Source of the DNA: JBCCCJ01 sp039029315
Lineage (GTDB): Bacteria; Bacteroidota; Bacteroidia; J057
DNA: 64,000 nucleotides
NCBI GenBank assembly: GCA_039029315.1
Contig: JBCCGK010000009.1
Span: 110,810 to 174,809 of the forward strand
Reading direction: 5' to 3'
Shown here piece after piece: positions 45,521 through 53,885 of the stretch. The position numbers and the translations under genes were made by a program. Below the pieces are notes generated by a model. It searched no databases, was not told the DNA's origin, and saw only the letters and a program-made list of their open reading frames with translations. The first letter of the stretch is position 1. Every line of letters begins with the position of its first letter.

Positions 45521-46612
45521 TTATTTTCTCACCTTATATATTTCCATTTCTGCGGGAGTCATCATATGGATTTCTTCAGCAGGAGCGGCTTCCAGGGTGT
45601 ACCAATAAAATTCAATTGGCACACCGACCTTTTTATAAAAATCCAGATATTTTTCATGCACAGGATCATCTTTGGGCACTTCAATTGCCGGTACAGCACC
45701 TCCGCCCCAGGAATGGACACCCAATTTGGCCCCCACTTCCACAATGCGTTTTTTGCCGCATAGAAAGAAATCAGTGCCGCCTGAAGCAACGACACTGCGC
45801 GCATTCAGTTTCGTCGTCAGTCCCATTTTGTTTACATATAATGCTGCCCTTAAATTTGCCTCATCGTCAATCGAACCAGGTACGGTGATCATTTCGATGG
45901 TATCCACTTCGGGATGATCAAAAAAAAGTTGCAGAACCTTTGTGGGTAAGGCGGCAGTAATGACGCCCTTCATAAAAGCTGTCTTGCCACTTACTGAAAA
46001 TTGTATAGGGGTATTGTCTGCCATCATAAATTCATACGCTTCTTCTTTGCTCACTTTCCCATTTCTGTCAGCATCCCATTCTTCATACCTTCCTCGCTTT
46101 TCTTCGGCGATGTTTTTCAATTCAATCTCATTTGTGGCTTTATGCTCCAAAAACAAGTTTGCAATCCGTTCATGAATTTCCTCTTCACTTGCAAGAAGCG
46201 CATCCTCAACATCAAAAGAGGTCATTTCATCTAGTGAAACAAGACCATCCGTATCGGTATCCATCATTTCAGCAAAATCGCTCATGTCATCACTGAGTTC
46301 TTGTATCTCCACTTTCCCGTCTTGATTTACATCGAATTCCTCAAACATTTCCTTCAATTCAGCTTCCTCTTCTTCTTTCATTTCAGCTGCCATTGTTGAT
46401 ATGTCATGTATCGACAATTCATTTCCATGTTCTTTTTGCAACACCATCAAGGCATCAAAAGCTTCAAAGGGATTGATCATTCCATCTGAATTGGAGTCAA
46501 GAATTGTTAGGTCAGATTCATTGTCCAAAGCATGAATATTATTAGATGGATTGCAGGAAAGCAAACTCCCCAATACGATTACGTAGGAAAATAGAGGGAT
46601 ATTTTTTTTCAT
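45521..46612 (-). CDS. EF-hand lipoprotein with ClpP-like domain
   Basis: A 363-residue predicted lipoprotein (signal with lipobox LLSC, Cys20). Four perfect-pattern EF-hand loops are seen: D39-E50 (DSNSDGMINPFE), D94-E105 (DVNQDGKVEIQE), D118-E129 (DTDTDGLVSLDE) and D180-E191 (DADRNGKVSKEE). The C-terminal 150 residues resemble the ClpP/crotonase-like periplasmic group (COG3904 type): SARV-like VVASGGTDFFLCGKKRIVEVGAKLGVHSWGGG. The catalytic serine position carries SGG rather than a clear CAS, so activity is uncertain. Encoded 1 bp after the ornithine-cyclodeaminase-like gene and 23 bp before thrC, i.e. inside the operon. Confidence 0.7.
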   Translation of the reverse strand: MKKNIPLFSYVIVLGSLLSCNPSNNIHALDNESDLTILDSNSDGMINPFEAFDALMVLQKEHGNELSIHDISTMAAEMKEEEEAELKEMFEEFDVNQDGKVEIQELSDDMSDFAEMMDTDTDGLVSLDEMTSFDVEDALLASEEEIHERIANLFLEHKATNEIELKNIAEEKRGRYEEWDADRNGKVSKEEAYEFMMADNTPIQFSVSGKTAFMKGVITAALPTKVLQLFFDHPEVDTIEMITVPGSIDDEANLRAALYVNKMGLTTKLNARSVVASGGTDFFLCGKKRIVEVGAKLGVHSWGGGAVPAIEVPKDDPVHEKYLDFYKKVGVPIEFYWYTLEAAPAEEIHMMTPAEMEIYKVRK

Positions 46613-46613
46613 T

Positions 46614-47567
46614 TTACATGCTGTTTTTATGAGTTAAATAGACTGCAACCGCGATCATGATGTCCTGCACGGCGACCCCGGTTAAATCAACTACAGAAAT
46701 CTGCCCTTCATTTTTTCTCTGCAAGGCAGCATCCTGAATAGCAGTTCCCAATTCGACTATTTTGTTGTCCACATTCACTCCATCCTGCATTGCACGAAAT
46801 ATTTCCCCTCTGCTTTTACTTTGTGGAATACTATCTGAAATAACTAAGTCGGCTCTTTTCAAAATGGCACTCTCCAGTTCTTGTTTTTTATGGGTATCCG
46901 AGCCTACGGCAGTAAGGTGAGTGCCGGGCAGAATATCTTCTGAAAAAAGAAGCGGTGATTCAGCAGGCGTCGTCGTAACAATTACATTGCAATGCTGAGC
47001 AAGCTCGGCTGGTGTTGCGGCAATAGTCACCTGAAAATCGGCGCCCATGTCATGTTTAAATGTTTCAGCATTTTTGGTATTCCTTCCCCAAACCCAAACA
47101 GTATTGCAAGCCACGATAGGTTCTAAATATTTCAGTTGTAATCGGGCTTGAATACCTGTTCCTATAATTCCAATGGCCTTTACCTGTTTGGGTGCGAAAT
47201 ACTTTGCTGCTAGGGCACCTGCCGCAGCCGTTCTTATATCAGTAAGCATGCCTTCATCCAGTAAAACGGCAACAGGTTCACCAGTTTTTTGACTAAACAC
47301 CAGCATCAATCCCTGGCTGGAAGACAGCCCTAATTTGGGATTGTCATAAAAACCCGTAGCAATCTTGATCACAAAATAGTCGTCGTCCTTGATGTATCCA
47401 TATTTGATATGGGCATCGCCGTTTTCCTTTTCAAAAAGCAATTCACCAACGGAAGGGACAACAGTCTTCCCATTGCTATAATCAATGAATCCTTTTTCCA
47501 TGGCCGCCAGCACATCGAGCTGCTTGACGATGGCCTGAATCTCATGCTTGTTGATAATCGTTGCCAT
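46614..47567 (-). CDS. Ornithine-cyclodeaminase / mu-crystallin family dehydrogenase
   Basis: A 317-residue enzyme of the OCD/mu-crystallin family. NAD-binding motif AIGIIGTGIQARLQLKYL near 125-142, and the substrate-side features VKIATGFYDNPKLGLSSSQGLMLVF and LDEGMLTDIRTAAAGALAAKYFAP. Family members include ornithine cyclodeaminase, ketimine reductases and the oxidative-cleaving SbnB of diaminopropionate synthesis; sequence alone does not separate them. It is the first gene of the four-gene cassette; the next start is 1 bp away. A 123-bp inverted-repeat element lies 71 bp upstream of the start. Confidence 0.85.
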   Translation of the reverse strand: MATIINKHEIQAIVKQLDVLAAMEKGFIDYSNGKTVVPSVGELLFEKENGDAHIKYGYIKDDDYFVIKIATGFYDNPKLGLSSSQGLMLVFSQKTGEPVAVLLDEGMLTDIRTAAAGALAAKYFAPKQVKAIGIIGTGIQARLQLKYLEPIVACNTVWVWGRNTKNAETFKHDMGADFQVTIAATPAELAQHCNVIVTTTPAESPLLFSEDILPGTHLTAVGSDTHKKQELESAILKRADLVISDSIPQSKSRGEIFRAMQDGVNVDNKIVELGTAIQDAALQRKNEGQISVVDLTGVAVQDIMIAVAVYLTHKNSM

Positions 47568-47637
47568 ATTGCATTAAATGTTGTTGTCTATAAATGGAGA
47601 TGATTATTTCGAATAAACCCTCTTGGGGGACATCTTG

Positions 47638-47760
47638 GAATGCGCTCAACTTCTTGGGGTAAATCAAGAAATGCTTCTCTCGAACAGTTCATTTCCGTAT
47701 ACATTAAGCCTTTTGGTTTGGGTTAAGCTGTTCGGTTCCCCCAACTTTTTGAGCGCATTC
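47638..47760. mobile_element. Inverted-repeat element with 9-bp target duplication (123 bp)
   Basis: The ends are perfect 12-bp inverted repeats, GAATGCGCTCAA (47638-47649) and TTGAGCGCATTC (47749-47760); similarity continues inward through a TTGGGG block. The identical 9-mer GACATCTTG flanks it at 47629-47637 and 47761-47769, as expected for a target duplication. An inner pair CGAACAG / CTGTTCG (47681-47687, 47728-47734) folds the rest. No coding capacity. Confidence 0.75.
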
Positions 47761-47780
47761 GACATCTTGCATCAAAAAAA

Positions 47781-47829
47781 CTCCGCATACCCTTCCAACG
47801 CTTTGTTGATTAAGGTATGCGGAGTTTTT
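47781..47829. terminator. Strong hairpin terminator, probably bidirectional
   Basis: CTCCGCATACC (47781-47791) pairs perfectly with GGTATGCGGAG (47814-47824); the plus strand continues with TTTTT and the minus strand with seven T after the stem (AAAAAAA at 47774-47780). Confidence 0.7.
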
Positions 47830-47947
47830 CCACAATCGGACTTAATCCGTTTTTCCAATGTCTTCCTTAATGCTGAAAAACGGAGGCTGAAAAATTAATA
47901 AAAATTTCGGATAAGTATTTGGACAAATTTACATTTGACAATCATGC

Positions 47948-48037
47948 TCCACCCTCTCGCTCTCCCGCCAGCGGGAGACATCAGCCCACAAGGCCAGAAA
48001 TCAACGATTTCCCCCTTCAGAGGGGATTGGGGGTGGA
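47948..48037. repeat. REP-like palindromic unit
   Basis: The segment opens with TCCACCC and closes with GGGTGGA, contains TCTCCCGC-CA-GCGGGAGA (47961-47978, perfect 8-bp arms) and a C/G-tract block CCCCCTTCAGAGGGGATTGG. This composition recalls dispersed intergenic palindromes of Bacteroidota. The remainder of 47568-48166 shows a further small palindrome GCTGTC-A-GACAGC at 48114-48126 and no gene. Confidence 0.4.
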
Positions 48038-48166
48038 ACAAGATCCTACAATTTAATTGTGTCCCCGTAAGTAGGGAGACAATTTTGAATGAAGAATTAT
48101 GAATGCTGAATGTGCTGTCAGACAGCGAGTTATCAGATTTTTTTATGTTTAATTTTGTCCGCCCAC

Positions 48167-51100
48167 TTACTTACTTCTAAGTTTAGCTTTTCTTGGGCGC
48201 ATGCTCCAGATGATTAACCCACTTGCAAGCATCAGAAGTAAGCCAATCCAAATCAGATTCGAAAAATCTCTCCTGAAGGTCAAGGGGGCTGAATCGCCAG
48301 AGATATGCCAGGCGGCCCAGTAAAAAGGATGATTGAATTCGCCTGAATGGATCAACTCCAATTGAGCCTGCTGAAGAGCGGCATCCTTGGATACTCCCTC
48401 TTTGAGCTGTTGATAAAATATTGTCATGATCTTCGCAGTAGATCGATCATTGACAGGCCAGAAAGAGGCCAACACAGAAGCTGCTCCTGCATGCTGGAAC
48501 GCCCAGGACAAGCTGATTACACCCTCTCCTTTTTCCCATTGTCCTGATCCCGTTCCACAACCAGACAAAACGACCATTTGCCTGGAGAGTGAGGTTTGTG
48601 TGATCTCATGAATATGAAGGGCTCCTTCCAGAGGCACATGTTCTTCAGTAGGATGGAACCAGAGATTGGAATTCATTGGATCTTCGGGATTATTTTCGGC
48701 ATGCATCGCCAGATGCAAAATGTCAGAGCTTGATGAATTCTGAATAAAAGCGGCCTCAGTTGCCGCAGAACCTAAAAAAATATCAGCTCCAAACAATTGC
48801 TTGAGTGTCTGGACTTCTTCAATAGAGTAGGGGAGGGGCTGCCTCGCTCCATTTCGCAAGGTCCAGATTTCTTGCTCTGATTTTTCCTCTGGCGCAAATC
48901 CAACAATCCTGGCAGAAGAGGAAAGGTGCTGGGGCCTCCCATTCAATGAATAACGAAAACTGATCAGGTGATGTTTGAGGAAGTAAGAAAGCTCGCTATA
49001 AGAACCAACAGAATCTTCCTGCAAGGAAGGTAACAACAATCCCATCGGGAATTGGTGTAAGGGGCCATCAGGAACAATGCAGACACGATGTGGAAACCTG
49101 AGTGAATCCATCAATAAAACATATGCAGAATGAGAGTTGGTCGCAAAGGATCTCAAAACTTTTGAATTTCGGGCCTGCGTTTCAATCAATCGGTCATCAG
49201 TCCACCAGTCTTCGAGGCGAGCAAGTATTTGTTCAAGGGAGTCCCGCTGTCCCAAAGAGGAAAAAGAGATGTTCCCTTGATGTACAAAGAAGCGATAGGT
49301 TGATTGTTTCCCCCAAAAAAACTCGATATATGCTTCAGAAGAAGATTGATCAGGAAGCAAATCTACAGCATTTGTAGGGAAGCGCTGGAACATCAGTTCA
49401 TGATAGGCAGGATTGGCTTTGGCGACCTCCCTAAGCAATGAATCCTTTGTTCTATTGGACAGAAAGATTTGCTCTTGCCATGACTGCGTGACAGGGGTAG
49501 AGAGTTCTGTTTTTTCAGTCTTTAATTGTGCAGTCAGGTAAGCAATTTTGGCCATTAGGAATTGTAATTGCTGATTGATCCGTTCACCCACAACAGATTG
49601 TGCATGCTGTTTTTTCCAGGCCTGTCTAAGTCTGGACGCCCTACTTTGTTCGGAGTAGATCAAGGCTTGCCAACAAGCAGAAGAGTCTTTTGTCTCCTGA
49701 TAAGCCAGATATTCTGCTTCAATTGCGGACTCAAATAACTGATGAAATTGCGCATGTAGAATTCGATAAGAGTCAGCTGATTCCCAATTTTGTTGGAGAA
49801 TGTCCAGACAGATAAAACTTCGTAGAAAAACTTGTCGGGCAAGGCTAAGATCTTCGGCCCTGTGCCTCTGATGGTAACGATGAAGAAGCGACTTTCCCAA
49901 TTGCCCCAGACTCAGAGGAAGTTCGACTGGAAAGACTTTTTCCTGAATATCCGAAGCCAAGCATGTCTGAACAGAGTTGTGAATCTTCAAGGACAACAAT
50001 GCCTGCTCGCTAGCGTTGACTGCCTGATTCCATTGTTTCATCTGTTGATATACTCCGGCCATTTGCATCCATAATGCTGAACGCTCAGCTGGTGAGGGAG
50101 CAGCTTGACCTGATGAGAACTCCAATGCTTGTTGATACAATTGGATTGCATCCTGATGGGCTTCCTCTTTCTCGTAAAACTGCCCCAGATTTTTTAGGAC
50201 AATGAAATGGGCATAAGGAGCATTGAGATGTTCTTGCATCAATTTTTGTGCTTCTATGAGGGCCTTTTGAGCCTCTTTACGACGATTTTGGTTTTGCAAA
50301 GCCATGCCAATGTTAGACAGTGTCATGGCATAGGCTGGGCTGGCAGGAGCGTGAAGCCTGTGTATGTCCAGAGATTGTTTGAGATAGGCCAGATGAAGAG
50401 AATCCTGCGCCATTTTTTCACTGACTGCAGCCAGATTTTGATAACATCTTCCAACAAAAGGATGCTTAGGCCCTAGTTTTCCTTCAAAAGCATGTTTTGC
50501 CTGGAGAAAATAGGCATGAGAAGATTCAAAATCGCCCAGCCTGAACAAGACATGGCCAACATTAAACAGATTTGCTGCGGTTTCGATGTGGTGAAGTCCC
50601 TCATAGGCCAAAGAACGCTCAGCAGCTTCCTGGAACTGTTGGCGTGCGGAATGGAGATCTCCGAGCTGATCATAACAATTGCCGAGTAGTCTGGCAATTT
50701 TTGCATAATATCCCAAGGGTTGGGTAGGGACTGTCGAATTCAAGAGATCAAACGCCTGTTGGCCAACCTCTATGGCTCGAAGCAAGTCATTGTTCATACG
50801 CAATGCCTGAGCTTTTTGAAGCAGATATATAGCCATCTCCGGATGAGCTGGTCCATAAAAAGCTTCTGCTTGCTGATAGAGTTCATCTGCTATCTGGAGT
50901 CGCTTTTTGGGTTGACTCAATGCTGTACTTTCCAGCCGGAGACGCAAGCGCTTTATGCCAATGGTGCCTGTCATGTTTCCCAATTGTTTGCCAGAAATCC
51001 GAACACTGTCTGGAAGAGAGCTTGTCAACTGCATCCATTCTTCGATCAAGGCTTTGCGGTCTCTGATCGGAAGCGCATTGATCTTGCCAATCAGGACAGC

Positions 51101-51568
51101 CTGTTGCTGTAGGAGGCTGAGTCTACTGTCCTGACTCATCTGATCATAGCATGTCAAGGATCGACCAGCATCGTTCATGCGCAGATATGTATTGCACTGC
51201 TGCCACTCTAGCTCAAACTGCATGGCTTGATTGGGACCCTGGCGTGCAATTTTGATTCCTTTGTCAAAGTACTCCATGGCCTCACTCCAACGGTTTTTGT
51301 CCATACCCCCGATCCATTTTCCAGTTTGGAGGTAGAGATCTGCCCAGATCGAATCATCTGCTGCAATATGAGTGTGGGCGGTTGGGAGTAATTGTTCCCA
51401 ATTTGTGTGACAACTACTGATGAAAAAATTGGTCGGGCATAGACGAAATTGCTGAAGTTGTTGGGCAATTTCCTGGCGGACGGTTTCAGATGTTGGCTGA
51501 CTATTGCCTGTAATCCAACTGATCAGCAGAAGGATTACCAGATACCTATATAGAAAACGCACTTTCAC
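48167..51568 (-). CDS. Membrane-anchored TPR-CHAT (caspase-like) protein
   Basis: About 1133 residues from GTG 51568. The N terminus has a hydrophobic signal or anchor (FLYRYLVILLLISWITG). The middle, about 180-560, is a series of TPR/Kinesin-light-chain-type repeats (for example ALRMNNDLLRAIEVGQQAFDLLN, NIGMALQNQNRRKEAQKALIEA). The C-terminal CHAT peptidase domain has the expected dyad: His in LHLAMHAENN (about residue 956) and Cys in VVLSGCGTGSG (about 1004). It ends with a membrane helix (NLIWIGLLLMLASGLIIWSM) and a basic tail, so the CHAT domain is probably periplasmic. In Bacteroidota such proteins are often linked with ECF sigma/anti-sigma pairs; one such pair is 5 kb away. The start is uncertain because an upstream open frame runs into an inserted repeat element. 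Confidence 0.85.
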   Translation of the reverse strand: MKVRFLYRYLVILLLISWITGNSQPTSETVRQEIAQQLQQFRLCPTNFFISSCHTNWEQLLPTAHTHIAADDSIWADLYLQTGKWIGGMDKNRWSEAMEYFDKGIKIARQGPNQAMQFELEWQQCNTYLRMNDAGRSLTCYDQMSQDSRLSLLQQQAVLIGKINALPIRDRKALIEEWMQLTSSLPDSVRISGKQLGNMTGTIGIKRLRLRLESTALSQPKKRLQIADELYQQAEAFYGPAHPEMAIYLLQKAQALRMNNDLLRAIEVGQQAFDLLNSTVPTQPLGYYAKIARLLGNCYDQLGDLHSARQQFQEAAERSLAYEGLHHIETAANLFNVGHVLFRLGDFESSHAYFLQAKHAFEGKLGPKHPFVGRCYQNLAAVSEKMAQDSLHLAYLKQSLDIHRLHAPASPAYAMTLSNIGMALQNQNRRKEAQKALIEAQKLMQEHLNAPYAHFIVLKNLGQFYEKEEAHQDAIQLYQQALEFSSGQAAPSPAERSALWMQMAGVYQQMKQWNQAVNASEQALLSLKIHNSVQTCLASDIQEKVFPVELPLSLGQLGKSLLHRYHQRHRAEDLSLARQVFLRSFICLDILQQNWESADSYRILHAQFHQLFESAIEAEYLAYQETKDSSACWQALIYSEQSRASRLRQAWKKQHAQSVVGERINQQLQFLMAKIAYLTAQLKTEKTELSTPVTQSWQEQIFLSNRTKDSLLREVAKANPAYHELMFQRFPTNAVDLLPDQSSSEAYIEFFWGKQSTYRFFVHQGNISFSSLGQRDSLEQILARLEDWWTDDRLIETQARNSKVLRSFATNSHSAYVLLMDSLRFPHRVCIVPDGPLHQFPMGLLLPSLQEDSVGSYSELSYFLKHHLISFRYSLNGRPQHLSSSARIVGFAPEEKSEQEIWTLRNGARQPLPYSIEEVQTLKQLFGADIFLGSAATEAAFIQNSSSSDILHLAMHAENNPEDPMNSNLWFHPTEEHVPLEGALHIHEITQTSLSRQMVVLSGCGTGSGQWEKGEGVISLSWAFQHAGAASVLASFWPVNDRSTAKIMTIFYQQLKEGVSKDAALQQAQLELIHSGEFNHPFYWAAWHISGDSAPLTFRRDFSNLIWIGLLLMLASGLIIWSMRPRKAKLRSK

Positions 51569-51595
51569 AGGGGAAAAGATACTGAATTCTGATAA

Positions 51596-51756
51596 GAGAC
51601 TGTTTTGGAATCTGTGCTGAGAATGTTTAGGGCGTATTTTTTTCTCAGACAAGGCTCCTTTTTGTTCTCATAGTGGTGCTATAGGAACAAAAAAAGCCGC
51701 CGGATGAGGAAAAAAGACGCATACAAAAAATAAGTGCTAGATGTTCAAACAGTCTC
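51596..51756. mobile_element. Miniature inverted-repeat element, copy 2 (161 bp)
   Basis: Same length and layout as the copy at 19138-19298: ends GAGACTGTTTTGGAATCT and (inward from the right) GAGACTGTTTGAACATCT, with the same central palindrome. TAA is found on both sides, compatible with a 3-bp target duplication. The two copies differ at a modest number of scattered positions. It lies immediately upstream of the TPR-CHAT gene. Confidence 0.85.
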
Positions 51757-51803
51757 TAAAGTAGACCTTTTTAAAGAATCCTCGTTAATATTCCTGAAGC
51801 TTT

Positions 51804-51811
51804 TATCTTTG
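51804..51811 (+). promoter_or_regulatory. Candidate promoter of the DUF4856 gene
   Basis: TATCTTTG fits the Bacteroidota -7 element TAnnTTTG; the start codon is 35 bp downstream and AAGGAGA precedes it near 51834. The -33 TTG is not at a good position, so this is a suggestion only. Confidence 0.35.
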
Positions 51812-51845
51812 TAAAAACATTCAAACCAGAGGCAAGGAGAACTAC

Positions 51846-53030
51846 ATGAATACTTTTAGCATTTTCCCCCGAAAAATATATTCCCCCATAATCTTGGTGA
51901 GCCTGATTGCAGTTTTGGGCCTCAGTGGCTGTAAGCCGGAACCACCTGCTCCAGAACTTGAGGTGCCTAGCAGTTATGTTTTCACCAGAGATGGGGGGTT
52001 GACCGTGAGATTCGGAGACGTCCTGGAGCAGCTGAATATGCTGGAAGAGATGAGTGCATATATGGCTGAGACAGAGCGACTCAATGGAGACATTGAGGGA
52101 GATCGATTAACAGCAATGTTCAGGAATGGAATTGGAGCAGATTTTCAGGAAACCTACAACAAAAGCCTCCTGAGCAAAACACATCCGGATGCCAGTGATA
52201 TGCTTCAACTCTGGATGGAAGAGATGGGAGAGGCAAGTGTCTGGCAACGGGAAGCAAAAGAAGGCCAATCAGGATTTTTGAGCGAAACATATGGGACTGG
52301 TGCAATCGCCAATTCAGAGCATTTGGGATATTTGGTCAATGAAAATGGGGTCGTGTACCAACAAATCATTGAAATTGGCCTGATGGGGGCTGTGTTCTTT
52401 CATCAGGCAATGGAAAACCATTTGACAAAGGGGAACATGGGGACTACAGGAAATGATGAGCGAGTCGAAACCTTCTTTTATACACAAATGGAACATGAGT
52501 TTGACGCAGCATTTGGGTATTTCGGCGTGCCTCTGGATTATCCCCTTGGATCAGAATTCACCAGATTTTGGGGAAGAATGATGGACGAATTAAGTGTTGG
52601 TTCCAATTCTGGAAGATTTGCCTTTTCTTCCCTCTCCACAGATATGATGACATCCTTTCTGCGTGGACGGGCTGCTATCTCTCAGCAGATGTACAGCATT
52701 CGCGATGAAGAAATCATCAATATTGCTGATCAATGGAATCTCGTTATTGGTGGTACTGCCGCTGATTTGCTAGAGCAGTCAAAGTCGACCAAGAATGTCA
52801 AGCCCTATGAAAAACATCATGCGTTGTCTGGAGCTATTGCCTGTCTGATGTCCCTCACCTATCATGAAGGAATTTCTAGTAAAGCAGCGCCTTCAGTAGA
52901 TCTTAGCAAAATAGATGAGGCGCTTCAAATGATTGGCCTGGAAACCAATCTATGGCAAATTACTGATGAGGAAATTGAAGGTGTCATCCAGTTGATCATT
53001 GGAGCCTATCCTGCGGGAACTTTCGGATAA
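51846..53030 (+). CDS. DUF4856 lipoprotein
   Basis: A 394-residue predicted lipoprotein with signal peptide and lipobox (LSGC, Cys near 29). The body fits the DUF4856 family, with GLTVRFGDVLEQLNMLEEMSAYM, NEHLGY.. EIGLMGAVFFHQAMENHLTKGNMG and WDIADQWNLVIGGTAADLLE-type segments. DUF4856 genes in Bacteroidota are often found with imelysin-type iron proteins, but none is adjacent here. A ribosome binding site AAGGAGA lies close upstream of the ATG. Confidence 0.8.
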   Translation: MNTFSIFPRKIYSPIILVSLIAVLGLSGCKPEPPAPELEVPSSYVFTRDGGLTVRFGDVLEQLNMLEEMSAYMAETERLNGDIEGDRLTAMFRNGIGADFQETYNKSLLSKTHPDASDMLQLWMEEMGEASVWQREAKEGQSGFLSETYGTGAIANSEHLGYLVNENGVVYQQIIEIGLMGAVFFHQAMENHLTKGNMGTTGNDERVETFFYTQMEHEFDAAFGYFGVPLDYPLGSEFTRFWGRMMDELSVGSNSGRFAFSSLSTDMMTSFLRGRAAISQQMYSIRDEEIINIADQWNLVIGGTAADLLEQSKSTKNVKPYEKHHALSGAIACLMSLTYHEGISSKAAPSVDLSKIDEALQMIGLETNLWQITDEEIEGVIQLIIGAYPAGTFG

Positions 53031-53061
53031 GCTTTCCCCTATTTCGTTTGACTTCTCCTCT

Positions 53062-53817
53062 ATGCAATCTGACATAGAACTATCCATCATCCTTCCGGCT
53101 TATAATGAAGCAGGAATCATTCGGCAAACCCTGGAGAAGGTGTCAGAATCTGTTGAGGGTATTCCCGGAATTGAACTCATTGTGTGTGACAACAATTCAA
53201 CAGATCAGACGGCAGATATTGCCTTAAAAGCAGGAGCCAAAGTCATTCATGAACCTATCAATCAAATTTCCAGAGCCAGGAATACAGGTGCCAGTATCGC
53301 AAAGGGAAAGTGGTTTTTGTTCATTGATGCTGATACGTACCCAGAATCGGAACTGATGCGAGCTGTGATTGAAGGAATCGGTCAGGACAACATGATTGGC
53401 TTCGGATCGACAGTCAAAGCCATTGATGGACCCTTATGGGCACGACTCCGTCTGGAACGGCTGAATCCTTCCATGCGATTGTTCAAGTGGACAGGAGGGG
53501 CATTCCTGGGATGCGAAGCAGAAGCATTTTCGCAATTGGGGGGGTTCAGCGATAGCTTATATGCTTATGAGGAAATAGAGTTTGTGAGGCGATTGAAAAA
53601 ATACGGTCGCAAACAAGGGAAGTCATTTACTATTTTTCACAAGCATCCTGTATTCACCTCTGCCAGGAAAGGAGACATTTGGAGCTTTCCGGTTTTGGTT
53701 CTGTCCACGCTGTCTGCTTTGATCCTTCTGCTACTCCACTCGATTTTGCCAAGCAAATGGATGAGGAAAACACATCCATTCTTCCTGGGATTCTGGTACA
53801 AGCAGAGGAGGGAGTAG
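53062..53817 (+). CDS. Family 2 glycosyltransferase
   Basis: A 251-residue GT2 enzyme from ATG 53062; the upstream open frame overlaps the DUF4856 gene. Conserved parts are LSIILPAYNEAGIIRQTLE, ELIVCDNNSTDQTADIA and the metal-binding FIDADTYPES (DxD), then GGAFLGCEAEAFSQLGGF. The C terminus carries a single membrane segment (LVLSTLSALILLLLHSIL). Likely a membrane-attached sugar transferase of unknown product. Confidence 0.88.
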   Translation: MQSDIELSIILPAYNEAGIIRQTLEKVSESVEGIPGIELIVCDNNSTDQTADIALKAGAKVIHEPINQISRARNTGASIAKGKWFLFIDADTYPESELMRAVIEGIGQDNMIGFGSTVKAIDGPLWARLRLERLNPSMRLFKWTGGAFLGCEAEAFSQLGGFSDSLYAYEEIEFVRRLKKYGRKQGKSFTIFHKHPVFTSARKGDIWSFPVLVLSTLSALILLLLHSILPSKWMRKTHPFFLGFWYKQRRE

Positions 53818-53835
53818 AAGCAAAAGGAGACGGGT

Positions 53836-53862
53836 CCCGTACTCCTTGCAAACGAGTACGGG
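53836..53862. terminator. Terminator between convergent genes
   Basis: CCCGTACTC / GAGTACGGG form a perfect 9-bp stem with a 9-base loop, followed by AATAAAAG. It lies between the glycosyltransferase (plus) and the permease (minus), so it may serve both. Confidence 0.5.
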
Positions 53863-53885
53863 AATAAAAGTTGGTCAAGATTCAA

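Noticed and set aside
48167..51568. TPR-CHAT protein as the protease partner of a type III-E (gRAMP/Craspase) CRISPR system, given the array 10 kb away
   Set aside because: It has an N-terminal signal and a C-terminal membrane anchor, is much longer, and no Cas7-11-like gene is present; sigma/anti-sigma partners fit better.
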